Of a stretch of 64,000 nucleotides of DNA, positions 54,787 to 63,191 are shown piece by piece. The stretch's first letter is position 1; each line of letters opens with the position of its first letter. The DNA comes from a bacterium (GTDB lineage Bacteria; Deinococcota; Deinococci; Deinococcales; Deinococcaceae). The stretch is taken from NCBI GenBank assembly GCA_021810505.1, contig JAJZIR010000001.1:62001-126000 (forward strand), in the 5' to 3' direction. Below the pieces are notes generated by a model. It was given only the letters and a program-made list of their open reading frames with translations, ran no database searches and was not told the DNA's origin. A program made the position numbers and the translations under genes.

Positions 54787-55164
54787 GGCCTGCTCGACCA
54801 ACTCCTCCAGGCGGGCACGGTCCAGCCGCCAGCTGCCCTGCTGCAGGCCCTGAGCCCCCGCGTGCAGGTGCCAATAGCGGGAACCGCCCATCAGCCGCAG
54901 CTGCACCGACTTGGCAGCGACGTGGCGGGGCGACACCGAGGCCAGCAGCAAGGGGACGCCACCCCGGTCGCAGATGCTGGCGCTGGCGGTGGTGACCGGG
55001 AGATCGTAGGGCCGCTCCATCCGGTAGATGTAGTCTGGGAAGTCGGAGATCTTCTGGTAGCGCAGCCCCCGCTCGCGGGCGATCTCCTGCATCCAAGTCA
55101 GCAGCTCGGCCCAGCTGGCGTAGATAGGCGCGCTCGCGCCGGTGTGTTCCTCGACCTGACTCAC
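54763..55164 (-). CDS. Conserved-looking hypothetical protein
   Basis: The 133-residue product has no signal peptide or membrane segment and no family I recognise. It contains an alternating basic/hydrophobic stretch (VPLLLASVSPRHVAAKSVQLRLMGGSRY in pieces) and a helical, charged C-terminus. The start is GTG at 55164, 6 nt after TAGACT on the minus strand, i.e. the leaderless pattern used by neighbours, which supports a real gene. Overlap with DUF212 at the end is seen on the opposite strand. Confidence 0.65.
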   Translation of the reverse strand: MSQVEEHTGASAPIYASWAELLTWMQEIARERGLRYQKISDFPDYIYRMERPYDLPVTTASASICDRGGVPLLLASVSPRHVAAKSVQLRLMGGSRYWHLHAGAQGLQQGSWRLDRARLEELVEQASKQAEAR

Positions 55165-55170
55165 CTACTC

Positions 55171-55176
55171 AGTCTA
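55171..55176 (-). promoter_or_regulatory. Leaderless -10 element for the hypothetical gene
   Basis: TAGACT on the minus strand, 6 nt (GAGTAG), then the GTG at 55164. Confidence 0.45.
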
Positions 55177-55203
55177 CACGCTTCTGCGCGCTGGGCGCTC
55201 CTC

Positions 55204-55662
55204 TCAGCAGGGAGGTACGTTGCCGGTAGGGCTGACTGGGGTGGCGCTGCGCACCCAGGAGGTGGTGCGCCCGCCGGGAGAGACCCCCTGGACGTAGAGG
55301 GTGAGCGGTGGCGTGAAGCCCGGGCTGATCCATTGGGCCTGCAGGTTGCCGGAGCTGCTCACGGTCACGGCGATCTGGCCGCTCTGCTGCCCACCCGGAT
55401 TAGCGTTGGAGACGATGGTCTGGCCATAAATGGTGGCTCCGTTGCCAGGCCCCCCCTGGTTTTGCTGGGTCAGGTCGGCGGTGTAGCTGCCCAAGTCGCT
55501 GGAACTGAAGCTATAATTGACATAGGTCGTGCTGCCAGCATCGCTGCAGTAGGAGGCGTCGTTGCTCAGGTTACTCACCGAAGGACCCGGCGATCCCACG
55601 ATGACCACGCTGCATCCGGCCAACAAGGCGGCCAAGCCGCCCAGGAGTAAAGTGCGCCGCAT
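55204..55662 (-). CDS. Putative lipoprotein
   Basis: The 152-residue product starts with a lipoprotein signal (MRRTLLLGGLAALLAGCSVV) with lipobox LAGC. The mature part is Ser/Gly/Thr/Asn-rich, beta-type, and no family is recognised. The frame is open further upstream to 55722, but the signal peptide sets the start at 55662; a GATACT hexamer lies 6 nt before the ATG. Two mature Cys (one at the very C-terminus) could form a disulphide. Confidence 0.7.
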   Translation of the reverse strand: MRRTLLLGGLAALLAGCSVVIVGSPGPSVSNLSNDASYCSDAGSTTYVNYSFSSSDLGSYTADLTQQNQGGPGNGATIYGQTIVSNANPGGQQSGQIAVTVSSSGNLQAQWISPGFTPPLTLYVQGVSPGGRTTSWVRSATPVSPTGNVPPC

Positions 55663-55796
55663 GCCCTGAGTATCTGGCGGGTTTGCTGACGCTAGGTGTG
55701 CGCGCTGCGGCCTGACCTTCATCTAGCCTCACCGCAGTCACCGCTGGACGGCTCCCTGAGGCAGGGGGGCGCAAGCATCTGTTAAGCTGAACAGCC

Positions 55797-57614
55797 ATGG
55801 AACTGAGGGAGCCGCTCAGGCGAGCCATTCTGGAGGCGGCAGTTCGGATCGATCCGGCGGCCGCCAACGTCGAGGTGATCATCCAGGAGACCCCCGAGGA
55901 CCTGCCCGGCGACTACGGGACGCCGGTGGCCTTCGCGCTGGCCCGCCTGCTGCGCCGTTCGCCGCTGGAGATCGCCGACCAGCTGGCTGCCACCATCCAG
56001 CTGCCCCCCCGCTTCGTCCGGGTGGAGGCCAGCAAGGCTTACCTCAACTTCTTCGTGGACCCGGCCTCTTTCCTCATCGGTGTGCTCTACGACCCCTTGA
56101 AGTTCGAAGAGACCGGCCACCGGGTCATCGTCGAGCACAGCAGCGTCAACCCCAACAAGGAGCTGCACGTGGGGCACCTGCGCAACGTGGTCCTGGGGGA
56201 CACCATGGCCAGGCTCGGCCGCTGGCTGGGCTACCGCATCGAGGTGCAGAACTATATCGATGACACCGGCCGGCAAGCCGCCGAGGCGCTGTTCGCGGCC
56301 GCGCACTTCGGCCTCCCGCGGGACGATTCCAAGTACGACCACTGGCTCGGGGAGCTCTACGTCTATCTACACCAGGAGCTGGCCAACCCGGAGCGCCGCT
56401 CCGAGCTCGAGCCCGGAATCCGCGCCGTGATGCACCAGCTGGAAGCTGGGGAGCGGCGCTCCGAGATCGAGCAGGTGGTGCGGGCTCAGCTGCAGACCTG
56501 TGCCGACCTGGGTGCCGACTACGATCTGCTGGTCTGGGAGTCCGATATCGTCTCGGGGGGGCTCCTGCGCCGCTCCCTGGAGCTGCTCCAGGCCAGCCCG
56601 CGCTGCCACTTCGCCGCTGAAGGGAAGTACGCCGGCTGCCTGGTCTTGGAGACCGAACAGGTCCTACCCGGCCTGGAGGATCCCACCCTGGTGCTGGTCC
56701 GCAGCGACGGGACCGCTACCTACATCGCCAAGGATATCGCCCTGCAATTCTGGAAATTTGGCCTCTTGGACGGCTTTCGTTACCAGATCTTCGGCGAGCA
56801 GCCCAGCGGGCGCCCGCTCTACACCACCGCCCCCCAAGGGGAACCAGCCGGCTTCGGCCACGCCGCCGAGGTGATCAACGTCGTCGACGACCGCCAGAGC
56901 TATCCCCAGGCGGTGGTCCGGGCCGCGCTGGAGCTGGTCGGCTACCCCATGGAGGCGGCCCAGAGCCACCACCTGGCCTACGGCCCGGTGCTGCTGGAGG
57001 GACAGACCATTTCCGGCCGCAAAGGGATCACCATCTCCATCGACGAGGTGATCGAGGAAGCGGTGCGCCGCGCCGGCGAGCTGCTCAGCTCCAAGCGGCT
57101 GGCCAACCCCGACCACCTGGCGCGCCAGATCGGTATCGGCGCGTTGCGCTTCTCCATGCTGCGCGCCGAGCCGGCCAGGAGGGTAGATTTCCGCTGGGAT
57201 TCCGCCCTGTCGCTGCAGGGGGACGCAGCCCCCTACCTCCAGTACGCTGCGGTGCGGGCGGCTGCGGTGATCCGCCGCGCCGAGGAAGCCGGCCTCTCCA
57301 TCTACAACGCCGAGTTCTTGCTGCTCGGTGAGGCCGAGGTCACCGTCGCCAAGGTGATCAACCGCTTGGCCGACATCGCCATGGCCGCCTGGCGGGAACG
57401 CGCCCCCCACCTGCTGGCCCAGTACGCGCTAGACCTGGCCAATTCCTTCAATATCTACTACAACCACAGAGATCCCTACGGCATCCCCGATACCCGGGTG
57501 TTGGCCACCGTCGGCGGCCAGGGGGAGGCCAGATTGGAGCTGATCAAGAAGGTCCACACCACCCTCAGCGAGGTTCTGAGCCTGCTGGGCATCGAGGTCC
57601 CGCAGGAGATGTAG
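55797..57614 (+). CDS. argS: Arginyl-tRNA synthetase
   Basis: ArgS charges tRNA-Arg. The 605-residue protein has the N-terminal additional domain, the HIGH-type motif as HVGH (124-127) in NPNKELHVGHLRN, the KMSKS-type region ISGRKGIT, and the C-terminal anticodon-binding DALR domain with an ANSFNIYYN-type helix and the ending LGIEVPQEM. Only ArgS among class I synthetases often lacks KMSKS, which fits the altered motif. ATG at 55797; TAAGCT lies 8 nt upstream. Confidence 0.96.
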   Translation: MELREPLRRAILEAAVRIDPAAANVEVIIQETPEDLPGDYGTPVAFALARLLRRSPLEIADQLAATIQLPPRFVRVEASKAYLNFFVDPASFLIGVLYDPLKFEETGHRVIVEHSSVNPNKELHVGHLRNVVLGDTMARLGRWLGYRIEVQNYIDDTGRQAAEALFAAAHFGLPRDDSKYDHWLGELYVYLHQELANPERRSELEPGIRAVMHQLEAGERRSEIEQVVRAQLQTCADLGADYDLLVWESDIVSGGLLRRSLELLQASPRCHFAAEGKYAGCLVLETEQVLPGLEDPTLVLVRSDGTATYIAKDIALQFWKFGLLDGFRYQIFGEQPSGRPLYTTAPQGEPAGFGHAAEVINVVDDRQSYPQAVVRAALELVGYPMEAAQSHHLAYGPVLLEGQTISGRKGITISIDEVIEEAVRRAGELLSSKRLANPDHLARQIGIGALRFSMLRAEPARRVDFRWDSALSLQGDAAPYLQYAAVRAAAVIRRAEEAGLSIYNAEFLLLGEAEVTVAKVINRLADIAMAAWRERAPHLLAQYALDLANSFNIYYNHRDPYGIPDTRVLATVGGQGEARLELIKKVHTTLSEVLSLLGIEVPQEM

Positions 57615-57619
57615 CACCC

Positions 57620-57625
57620 TATACT
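57620..57625 (+). promoter_or_regulatory. Leaderless -10 element for recN
   Basis: TATACT, 6 nt (GGACGG), then the recN GTG at 57632; it lies in the 17-nt gap after argS, so recN need not rely on argS transcription. Confidence 0.55.
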
Positions 57626-57631
57626 GGACGG

Positions 57632-59215
57632 GTGCTGACCCGCATCGAGCTGCGCAACCTGGCTCTGGTACAGCAGTTAGATCTCGACCTGGGCGGCGGC
57701 CTCATCGCCTTGACCGGCGAGACCGGGGCAGGGAAGAGCACGGTGGTGGAGGCCCTCCACCTGTTGGCCGGGGGTCGGGCCAGCTCCGAGCTGCTGCGGT
57801 CCGGTGCCGACCACCTGCTGGTGACGGCCTGGTGTGGGAATGTGGCGCTCAGCCGCAGGGTGTCCGCCGAGAGCCGCTCGGTCTGCCGCGTCGACGGCGA
57901 GGTGGTCGGTCTGCGGGAGCTCGCGGCGGCCAGCGCGGCGCACTTCACGGTGTACGGGCAGGGCAGCGCAGGAGCTCTGGGTGGGGATCAGGCCGCCCTC
58001 CTAGACCGCTGCTCGCCGCCCGCTCTCCGCCAGGAGGTGGCCGGGCGCTACCGCAGCTGGGCCGACGCGGCCGCTCGGCTGCGCCGGCTGGAAGCCGAAG
58101 CCTCGACCCGAGAGAGCCGGGCTGCCCTGCTGGCCTTCGAGGCGGCGGAGATCGACCGGGTCGGGCCGGTCGCCGGCGAGGAGCGCGACCTGGAAGCGCG
58201 CATCGGGCGGCTGCGGCACTACGAAGCGGTGCAACAGGGAACCATGGCCGCTGCAGCTGCGCTCAGCGGAGAGCCTTCTGCCGAGCAAGCTCTGCTCCGG
58301 GCGCTGCGTGAGCTGGGCGCAGCCGCCCGGCATGACGCCACCCTCGCGCCGCTGCTCTCCGAGCTGGAGTCGGCTCTGCAGGCGGTCCGCGCGGTGGGCG
58401 GGGAGCTGGCCGACCGCAGCCGCGCTGGCTTCGATCCAGCTGAGCTGGATCGCCTGCAGGAGCGCTCGGCGGCGCTGCGGCGGCTCGCGCGCTACGGCCA
58501 CTCCAGCGAGGAATTGGTGCTGCGCCGTCAGCGGATCGGTGCGGAGCTGGAGAGTCTCCAGGGCAGCGGCGCCGAGCTGGACCGCTTGCGCAACCAGGTG
58601 GAGCAGGAACTGACCGCTTGGTACCGGGCCGCCGCTGCCCTCAGCGCGGCGCGGCGCCAGGCCGCCGCGCCGCTAGCGGCTAAGCTGCAGCTGCGGCTGC
58701 GCCAGCTAGCCCTGCCCGCTGCCCGCTTGGACTTCCAAGAGATCCCCAGGGAGGGACCCAGCGAGCTGGGCGCCGAGGCGGTGCAGCTGCGCTTCAGCGC
58801 CAACCCCGACCAGCCCCTCCTCCCGCTGGAGCGGGTCGCTTCGGGTGGCGAGCTCTCCAGGATCATGCTGGCTACCTGCAGCGAGCTGGGCGCCGAGGTG
58901 CCGACTTTGGTTTTCGACGAGATCGACGCCGGCTTGGGCGGGCGGGCGGCGCTGAGCGTCGCGGCCCAGCTCGCCCAGCTAGCAGCTCACCACCAGGTGC
59001 TGGTGGTGACCCACTTAGCCCAAGTGGCCGCTCGCGCGGACGCGCATCTGGTGGTGGAGAAGACCCTGGAGCAGGGGCGGACCGCGCTGCGGGTTCGGCA
59101 GCTGGATGGCGAGGATCGGGTGGCCGAGCTGGCCAGGATGCTGAGCGGCCGGGTCACCGAAGTGGCGCTGCGCCACGCCCGCGAGCTGCTCGAAGCCAGG
59201 GGGGTGGGCTCCTGA
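57632..59215 (+). CDS. recN: DNA repair protein RecN
   Basis: RecN is an SMC-like ATPase that helps repair double-strand breaks. The 527-residue protein has Walker A GETGAGKST (29-37), a coiled-coil central region (about 150-345), and the C-terminal ABC signature VASGGELSRIMLA followed by Walker B LVFDEIDAGLGG and VVTHLAQVAARAD. Length is slightly below E. coli RecN. The GTG start at 57632 is taken from the promoter context. Confidence 0.95.
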   Translation: MLTRIELRNLALVQQLDLDLGGGLIALTGETGAGKSTVVEALHLLAGGRASSELLRSGADHLLVTAWCGNVALSRRVSAESRSVCRVDGEVVGLRELAAASAAHFTVYGQGSAGALGGDQAALLDRCSPPALRQEVAGRYRSWADAAARLRRLEAEASTRESRAALLAFEAAEIDRVGPVAGEERDLEARIGRLRHYEAVQQGTMAAAAALSGEPSAEQALLRALRELGAAARHDATLAPLLSELESALQAVRAVGGELADRSRAGFDPAELDRLQERSAALRRLARYGHSSEELVLRRQRIGAELESLQGSGAELDRLRNQVEQELTAWYRAAAALSAARRQAAAPLAAKLQLRLRQLALPAARLDFQEIPREGPSELGAEAVQLRFSANPDQPLLPLERVASGGELSRIMLATCSELGAEVPTLVFDEIDAGLGGRAALSVAAQLAQLAAHHQVLVVTHLAQVAARADAHLVVEKTLEQGRTALRVRQLDGEDRVAELARMLSGRVTEVALRHARELLEARGVGS

Positions 59216-59226
59216 GCCGCCGCGTG

Positions 59227-59232
59227 TACCAT
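59227..59232 (+). promoter_or_regulatory. Leaderless -10 element for the PrcB-domain lipoprotein gene
   Basis: TACCAT, 6 nt (GGGGGC), then ATG at 59239. An earlier in-frame start (59224) is not supported. Confidence 0.4.
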
Positions 59233-59238
59233 GGGGGC

Positions 59239-60339
59239 ATGTGGAGGCTCGCGCTGCTGGCAGCGCTGTTGGGTGGCTGCGCCCTCTTGGCCGCCCGCTC
59301 CGGCCCGCTGCGCGTCGATCAGGTCCTGGAATATGGCGCCCGCCAGCAGTCCTTGGCCTGGTTCTATGGCCGAGTTCCAGGGGGTAACAGCGGGGAGGTG
59401 ATCCAGGTGGGGAGCCAGACCCTCGAGCTCAGCCCGCCGCCCAGCCACGGCGGTGCGGTACTGCCGGGTACTTTGCTGGTCTCCGGCCACCCGGCCCTGC
59501 TCTCCGGCACCACCCCGCTTTCCGCCGGCGCGGTCTTCGCGGTCTCTGCGGTTCCTTTCAGCGGCCAACTGCTGCTGCAGACCCGGGAGGCAGTGCAGGC
59601 GGTGGTCTACGACGCTGCGGGGCGCTGGTTCCGCCTGAGCGGCCCGCTGGCTGCGGGCCGGGGCGGTCGGGTCTCCCCGGTCTTCTTGCCTAGGGGGCCC
59701 GCTGGAGTCGGGGAATTGACTTCAGCCGAGGCGGGGGCCGTGGAAGAGCAGTTCGCTGGCCGTGGCAACTTTGCCTTGGCTCTGCTGCCGGCCTCGGAGA
59801 TCCCCGACGCGCCGCTGTACATCTCTCCCGCCCCGGTCCAGTACCGGCGCACCGCCCTGGTGGTGCAGCGCGGAGTGCCGCTGGACCTGGCCGGCAACTT
59901 CGCGCCCCTGCTGGAGCAGCCGCTGGCGACCTCGCGCGTGGCGGCCGGCGACTTGGGCGCCCGGGGGCCGGCGCGTTTCTCAGCCGCCTTGGACGCCGAC
60001 CAGGCCTCGGTGGACCGCCTGTGGTCGTCTCTGGAACCCGGACAGAATCCGCCGATCCTCGCTGGCGGACAGCTGCTGTTGACCTTGGCCAGCGCCGTGC
60101 AGGAGAGCGGGGGCTACGCGCTCAAGCTGCTCTCGGTCTCCCAGCAAGGGGGACAGCTGAGCGCCGTGGTCCAGCTGCTGACCCCGCCGCCCGGCTCCAT
60201 CAACGCCATGGCCCTGAGCTCCCCGTGGCTGAGCGCCGTGGTCTCCGGGGCTTACGGGGTGCGCAGCCTGGTGGTGCGCAGTCCCCAGGGGGTGGTGTTG
60301 GCCACCGCTGCCCTGGACGGGGGGATCTCTGTCCGCTGA
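59239..60339 (+). CDS. Lipoprotein with PrcB-like C-terminal domain
   Basis: The 366-residue product begins with MWRLALLAALLGGCALLA, a lipoprotein signal with lipobox LGGC. The C-terminal part (about 285-345: GGYALKLLSVSQQGGQLSAVVQL...PGSINAMALSSPW) resembles the PrcB domain, which in Treponema is part of a protease complex. The rest is not recognised. It lies after recN with its own promoter. The surface location is well supported; a role in protease control is inference. Confidence 0.72.
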   Translation: MWRLALLAALLGGCALLAARSGPLRVDQVLEYGARQQSLAWFYGRVPGGNSGEVIQVGSQTLELSPPPSHGGAVLPGTLLVSGHPALLSGTTPLSAGAVFAVSAVPFSGQLLLQTREAVQAVVYDAAGRWFRLSGPLAAGRGGRVSPVFLPRGPAGVGELTSAEAGAVEEQFAGRGNFALALLPASEIPDAPLYISPAPVQYRRTALVVQRGVPLDLAGNFAPLLEQPLATSRVAAGDLGARGPARFSAALDADQASVDRLWSSLEPGQNPPILAGGQLLLTLASAVQESGGYALKLLSVSQQGGQLSAVVQLLTPPPGSINAMALSSPWLSAVVSGAYGVRSLVVRSPQGVVLATAALDGGISVR

Positions 60340-61132
60340 AGACGCTCCGACGCGGAGTTTTTCCTGGTCTGCCGAGCAGTACCTGCAGTTCGAGGAGCAG
60401 CGCAGCCGGCCGGCTGCCGACCTGATCGCCAGGGTCCCCAAGGGGCCGGTCCGGGCCGCGGCCGACCTCGGCTGTGGCCCTGGGAACTCCACCGAGCTGC
60501 TCGCTGGGGCTTTCCCGGGAGCCGAGATCGTGGGAGTGGACTCCTCGGTCGAGATGCTGCGCGCGGCCAGGGAGCGCTGCCCCACCGCCTCCTTCCAGCT
60601 CGCCGACCTGAGCTCCTGGCAGCCTGGCCGGCGCTTCGGGGTCATCCTGGCTAACGCGGTGCTGCAGTGGGTTCCCGGCCACGGCGCGCTGCTGCCCGCT
60701 CTGTTGGGGTGCCTGGAGCCGGGAGGGAGCTTGGCGGTCCAGATGCCGGATAACCTAGGGGAGCCGGCCCATCAGCGGATGCGCGAGGTCGCCTCTTCGG
60801 GGCCCTGGGCGGCGCGCCTAGCTGGCGTGGTCCGCCCGGAGGGGAGCCGTCTGGACCCAGCGGGGTACTACCGGCTGCTCAGCGGGGCTGGGGCCGCCGT
60901 GGACCTCTGGCGGACCACTTACTACCACCTGCTGCCCGGAGGCATTCCTGACCTGATCCGCTGGTTCCTAGGAACCGGCCTGCGGCCCTACCTGGCCCTC
61001 CTCGCCGAAGAGGAGCGAGCCGCTTTTCTGGCCAGCTACCGCTCGGCCTTGGAGGGGGCCTACCTAGAACTCCCTGGGGGAGCGCTGCTGCTGCCCTTCC
61101 CGCGGCTGTTCCTGGTGGCGACCCTGCGCTAG
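60329..61132 (+). CDS. Trans-aconitate 2-methyltransferase-like SAM enzyme (CTG start?)
   Basis: The frame encodes a full Tam-type methyltransferase: AEQYLQFEEQRSRPA at the N-terminus, the SAM loop AADLGCGPGNSTELLA, GVDSSVEML, ILANAVLQWVPGH, QMPDNLGEPAHQ, and TYYHLLPGG with the FLGTGLRPYLALL end. The first usual start codon (GTG at 60530) would cut away the SAM loop, and no ATG, GTG or TTG is found in frame between the last stop I can see upstream and the conserved part; CTG at 60329 (with GGGGG upstream, inside the previous gene's end) fits best. In E. coli Tam methylates trans-aconitate; the real substrate here is unproven. Confidence 0.8.
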   Translation: MSAEDAPTRSFSWSAEQYLQFEEQRSRPAADLIARVPKGPVRAAADLGCGPGNSTELLAGAFPGAEIVGVDSSVEMLRAARERCPTASFQLADLSSWQPGRRFGVILANAVLQWVPGHGALLPALLGCLEPGGSLAVQMPDNLGEPAHQRMREVASSGPWAARLAGVVRPEGSRLDPAGYYRLLSGAGAAVDLWRTTYYHLLPGGIPDLIRWFLGTGLRPYLALLAEEERAAFLASYRSALEGAYLELPGGALLLPFPRLFLVATLR

Positions 61133-61135
61133 CCT

Positions 61136-61225
61136 TCAGCCCCTCGCGGTGAACTGGCCGATCAAGAGCAGGACGGCCAGGATGGCCAGGAGGATCAGGG
61201 CGATCAGCAAGGCCCGTTGGCGCAT
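61136..61225 (-). CDS. Possible 29-residue membrane micro-protein
   Basis: ATG at 61225 opens a 29-codon frame, almost all hydrophobic (RALLIALILLAILAVLLLIGQ) with basic residues at both ends, a typical single-span peptide. No Shine-Dalgarno and no TANNNT hexamer at the right distance is seen, so the support is only composition and the gene-free interval between tam and nif3. Confidence 0.3.
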   Translation of the reverse strand: MRQRALLIALILLAILAVLLLIGQFTARG

Positions 61226-61284
61226 GTGCCCAGTTTGCCACGCCCGGGCCTCAGGGTGTCCTTCAGTAAGGGAACAGGGCCGTG

Positions 61285-61290
61285 TAAGGT
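61285..61290 (+). promoter_or_regulatory. Leaderless -10 element for the Nif3-like gene
   Basis: TAAGGT, 6 nt (AGGGGC), then ATG at 61297; no Shine-Dalgarno. Confidence 0.45.
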
Positions 61291-61296
61291 AGGGGC

Positions 61297-62055
61297 ATGC
61301 CCGTCCCCCTGCGCGACTTGACCGGCTGGATCGACGCCTATTTGGATATCGCCTCCTTCGAGGACGCCAGCCTGAACGGCTTGCAGGTCGAGGGGAACCC
61401 GCAGGTCTCCAAGGTCGCCCTCGGCGTCGACGCCTCTCTCGCGGCCATCACCGCTGCGGTGGAGGGGGGTGCGGATCTGCTCTTGGTGCATCACGGCCTG
61501 TTCTGGGGTCAGGTCCAGCCGGCGACCGGCCCGCTCGCTCGCCGCTTGGCTGCCGCTCTGGGCGCCGGGCTGAGCCTCTACGCCGCCCACCTGCCGCTGG
61601 ACGCCCACCCCGAAGTGGGCAACAACGCCTGCTTGGCTGATCTGCTGGGCCTGGTGGACCGCCTTCCCTTCGGTGCGCCCAGGGGGAAACCCATCGGGGT
61701 TGCCGGCCGGCTTCCAGCCCGCCTGCCGATCGACCGGCTAGCCGACGCCCTGCAGCGGATCACCGGCGAGGTCTGCTTGGTCCACCGCGGCGGCCCGGAG
61801 GAGGTGGAGCGCTTGGCTCTGCTCAGCGGCGGCGGCGCCCGCTTCGTGGCCGAGGCCGCCTTGGCCGGAATGGATACCCTAGTCACCGGGGAGCCCGAAC
61901 ACGCCCACTTCCACGACCCTTTCGAGTGGGGGATCAATGCGGTCTACGCCGGCCACTACGACACCGAGGTCTTTGGGGTCAGGGCGCTGGGGGCACGGCT
62001 CAGCGAGCGCTTCGGCCTGCCCTGCAGCTTCATCCCCGGGCCGACCGGCCTGTGA
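61297..62055 (+). CDS. Nif3-like dinuclear metal-binding protein (DUF34, YbgI type)
   Basis: The 252-residue protein fits the Nif3/YbgI family: NGLQVEG near the start, LLVHHGLFW with two metal-binding His, YAAHLPLDAHPEVGNN, and the C-terminal VTGEPEHAHFHDPFEWGINAVYAGHYDTE in pieces, with the further metal ligands. YbgI-type proteins form hexameric toroids and their function is still unsettled; one proposal is GTP cyclohydrolase-like activity, not shown here. The stop overlaps the tmk start (GTGA). Confidence 0.92.
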   Translation: MPVPLRDLTGWIDAYLDIASFEDASLNGLQVEGNPQVSKVALGVDASLAAITAAVEGGADLLLVHHGLFWGQVQPATGPLARRLAAALGAGLSLYAAHLPLDAHPEVGNNACLADLLGLVDRLPFGAPRGKPIGVAGRLPARLPIDRLADALQRITGEVCLVHRGGPEEVERLALLSGGGARFVAEAALAGMDTLVTGEPEHAHFHDPFEWGINAVYAGHYDTEVFGVRALGARLSERFGLPCSFIPGPTGL

Positions 62056-62669
62056 GCCCCCTGATCGCCTTCGAGGGGCCCGAGGGGGCCGGCAAGACGA
62101 CCCAGCTGGCTCGGTTGGACCGCCGGCTCTCGGCCATGGGTCAGAGGGTGCTCAGCCTGGCTGAACCGGGCGGGACCGAGCTGGGTGAGGCGGTCCGGTC
62201 GTTGCTGCTGGGCGGCGGAGGGCAGACCTCGCCGGTCGCCGAGCTCTTGCTGTTCGGGGCCAGCCGGGCTGAGCTGGTGGCCCAGCGGATCTTGCCGGCG
62301 TTGGCGGCCGGCGAGCTGGTCTTGTTGGACCGCTTCACCCTCTCCAGCAGGGCCTACCAGGGGGGCGGGCGCGGGATCCCTCAGATCTGGCTGGAGCAGC
62401 TCGAGTTCTGGGTGGCCGGCGGCCTGCGCCCGGACTTGACCCTGCTGCTGGACCTGCCACCCGAACAGGGCCTGGCCAGGGCTGCGCGGCGCCAGCCGCT
62501 GGACCGCATGGAAGGTCAGGGCCTGCAGTTCCACGCTCGGGTGGCCAGGGTCTACCGAGAAGCGGCCGCGGGGGATGCCAGCGTGGTGCTTCTGGATGCC
62601 GCCCAGCCCCAGGAGGTGGTGGCTGAGCGGATTTGGGAGCAGGTCACCTCCCGCTTCCAGCTGCCCTGA
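62052..62669 (+). CDS. tmk: Thymidylate kinase
   Basis: Tmk phosphorylates dTMP to dTDP. The 205-residue product has the P-loop FEGPEGAGKTTQ, EPGGTELGEAVRSLLL (dTMP contact), the DRF motif in LLDRFTLSSRAYQGGGR, and LLLDLPPEQGLARA, followed by a lid region. GTG start at 62052 overlaps the Nif3-like gene stop. No other nucleotide-synthesis genes flank it. Confidence 0.95.
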   Translation: MSPLIAFEGPEGAGKTTQLARLDRRLSAMGQRVLSLAEPGGTELGEAVRSLLLGGGGQTSPVAELLLFGASRAELVAQRILPALAAGELVLLDRFTLSSRAYQGGGRGIPQIWLEQLEFWVAGGLRPDLTLLLDLPPEQGLARAARRQPLDRMEGQGLQFHARVARVYREAAAGDASVVLLDAAQPQEVVAERIWEQVTSRFQLP

Positions 62670-62678
62670 GGCCCGTGG

Positions 62679-62684
62679 TATCGT
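62679..62684 (+). promoter_or_regulatory. Leaderless -10 element for the DUF192 gene
   Basis: TATCGT, 5 nt (CGGGC), then GTG at 62690. Confidence 0.35.
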
Positions 62685-62689
62685 CGGGC

Positions 62690-63190
62690 GTGCTGCCCCT
62701 GCTGCGGATCTGCGCCCTGTTGGCGGCCCTCTGCGGGGCAGCCTCGGCGATCCGCTGGAGCTACCCGCCCGGCGTCCCCGAGATGGCTTTCTCCGAGGCG
62801 GTTGTCTCTCTGCAGGTTGCCGGCCGGACGCTCTCCCTGGAACTGCTGCGGGCGACCAGCGGTCCGCAGCAACAGCGCGGCCTGATGTACGTCACCGCTC
62901 TCGGTCCGGACCAGGGCATGGTTTTCCTGAACCCGGCTCCGACTCGGGGGGCTTTCTGGATGGCACATACCGAGATTGCTCTAGACATCGTTTTCTTCGG
63001 CCGCTCGGGTCGCATCGTGGACCTGCTCCACATGCAGCCCTGCCGCCACACCCACCTCAGCCTCTGCCAACTCTACCGCCCGGCGCACCGCTACCTGGGG
63101 GCGATCGAGATGCGCCTGGGCTGGTTTGCCGCCCACGGCTTCGGCATGGGGAGCCGGGTCCGGGTGGCAGCGGGCGCCCAGCCCAACTGA
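62690..63190 (+). CDS. Secreted DUF192 protein
   Basis: The 166-residue product starts with a signal peptide (VLPLLRICALLAALCGAASA) and contains the DUF192 core: QQRGLMYVTALGPDQGMVFL, RGAFWMAHTEIALDIVFFG and the end RYLGAIEMRLGWFAAHGFG-type segment. DUF192 proteins have a small beta fold of unknown function and are usually exported. GTG at 62690 is chosen from the signal peptide; a frame open to 62633 adds only tmk-overlapping codons. Two Cys near the middle (PCRHTHLSLC) could form a disulphide. Confidence 0.85.
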   Translation: MLPLLRICALLAALCGAASAIRWSYPPGVPEMAFSEAVVSLQVAGRTLSLELLRATSGPQQQRGLMYVTALGPDQGMVFLNPAPTRGAFWMAHTEIALDIVFFGRSGRIVDLLHMQPCRHTHLSLCQLYRPAHRYLGAIEMRLGWFAAHGFGMGSRVRVAAGAQPN

Positions 63191-63191
63191 C

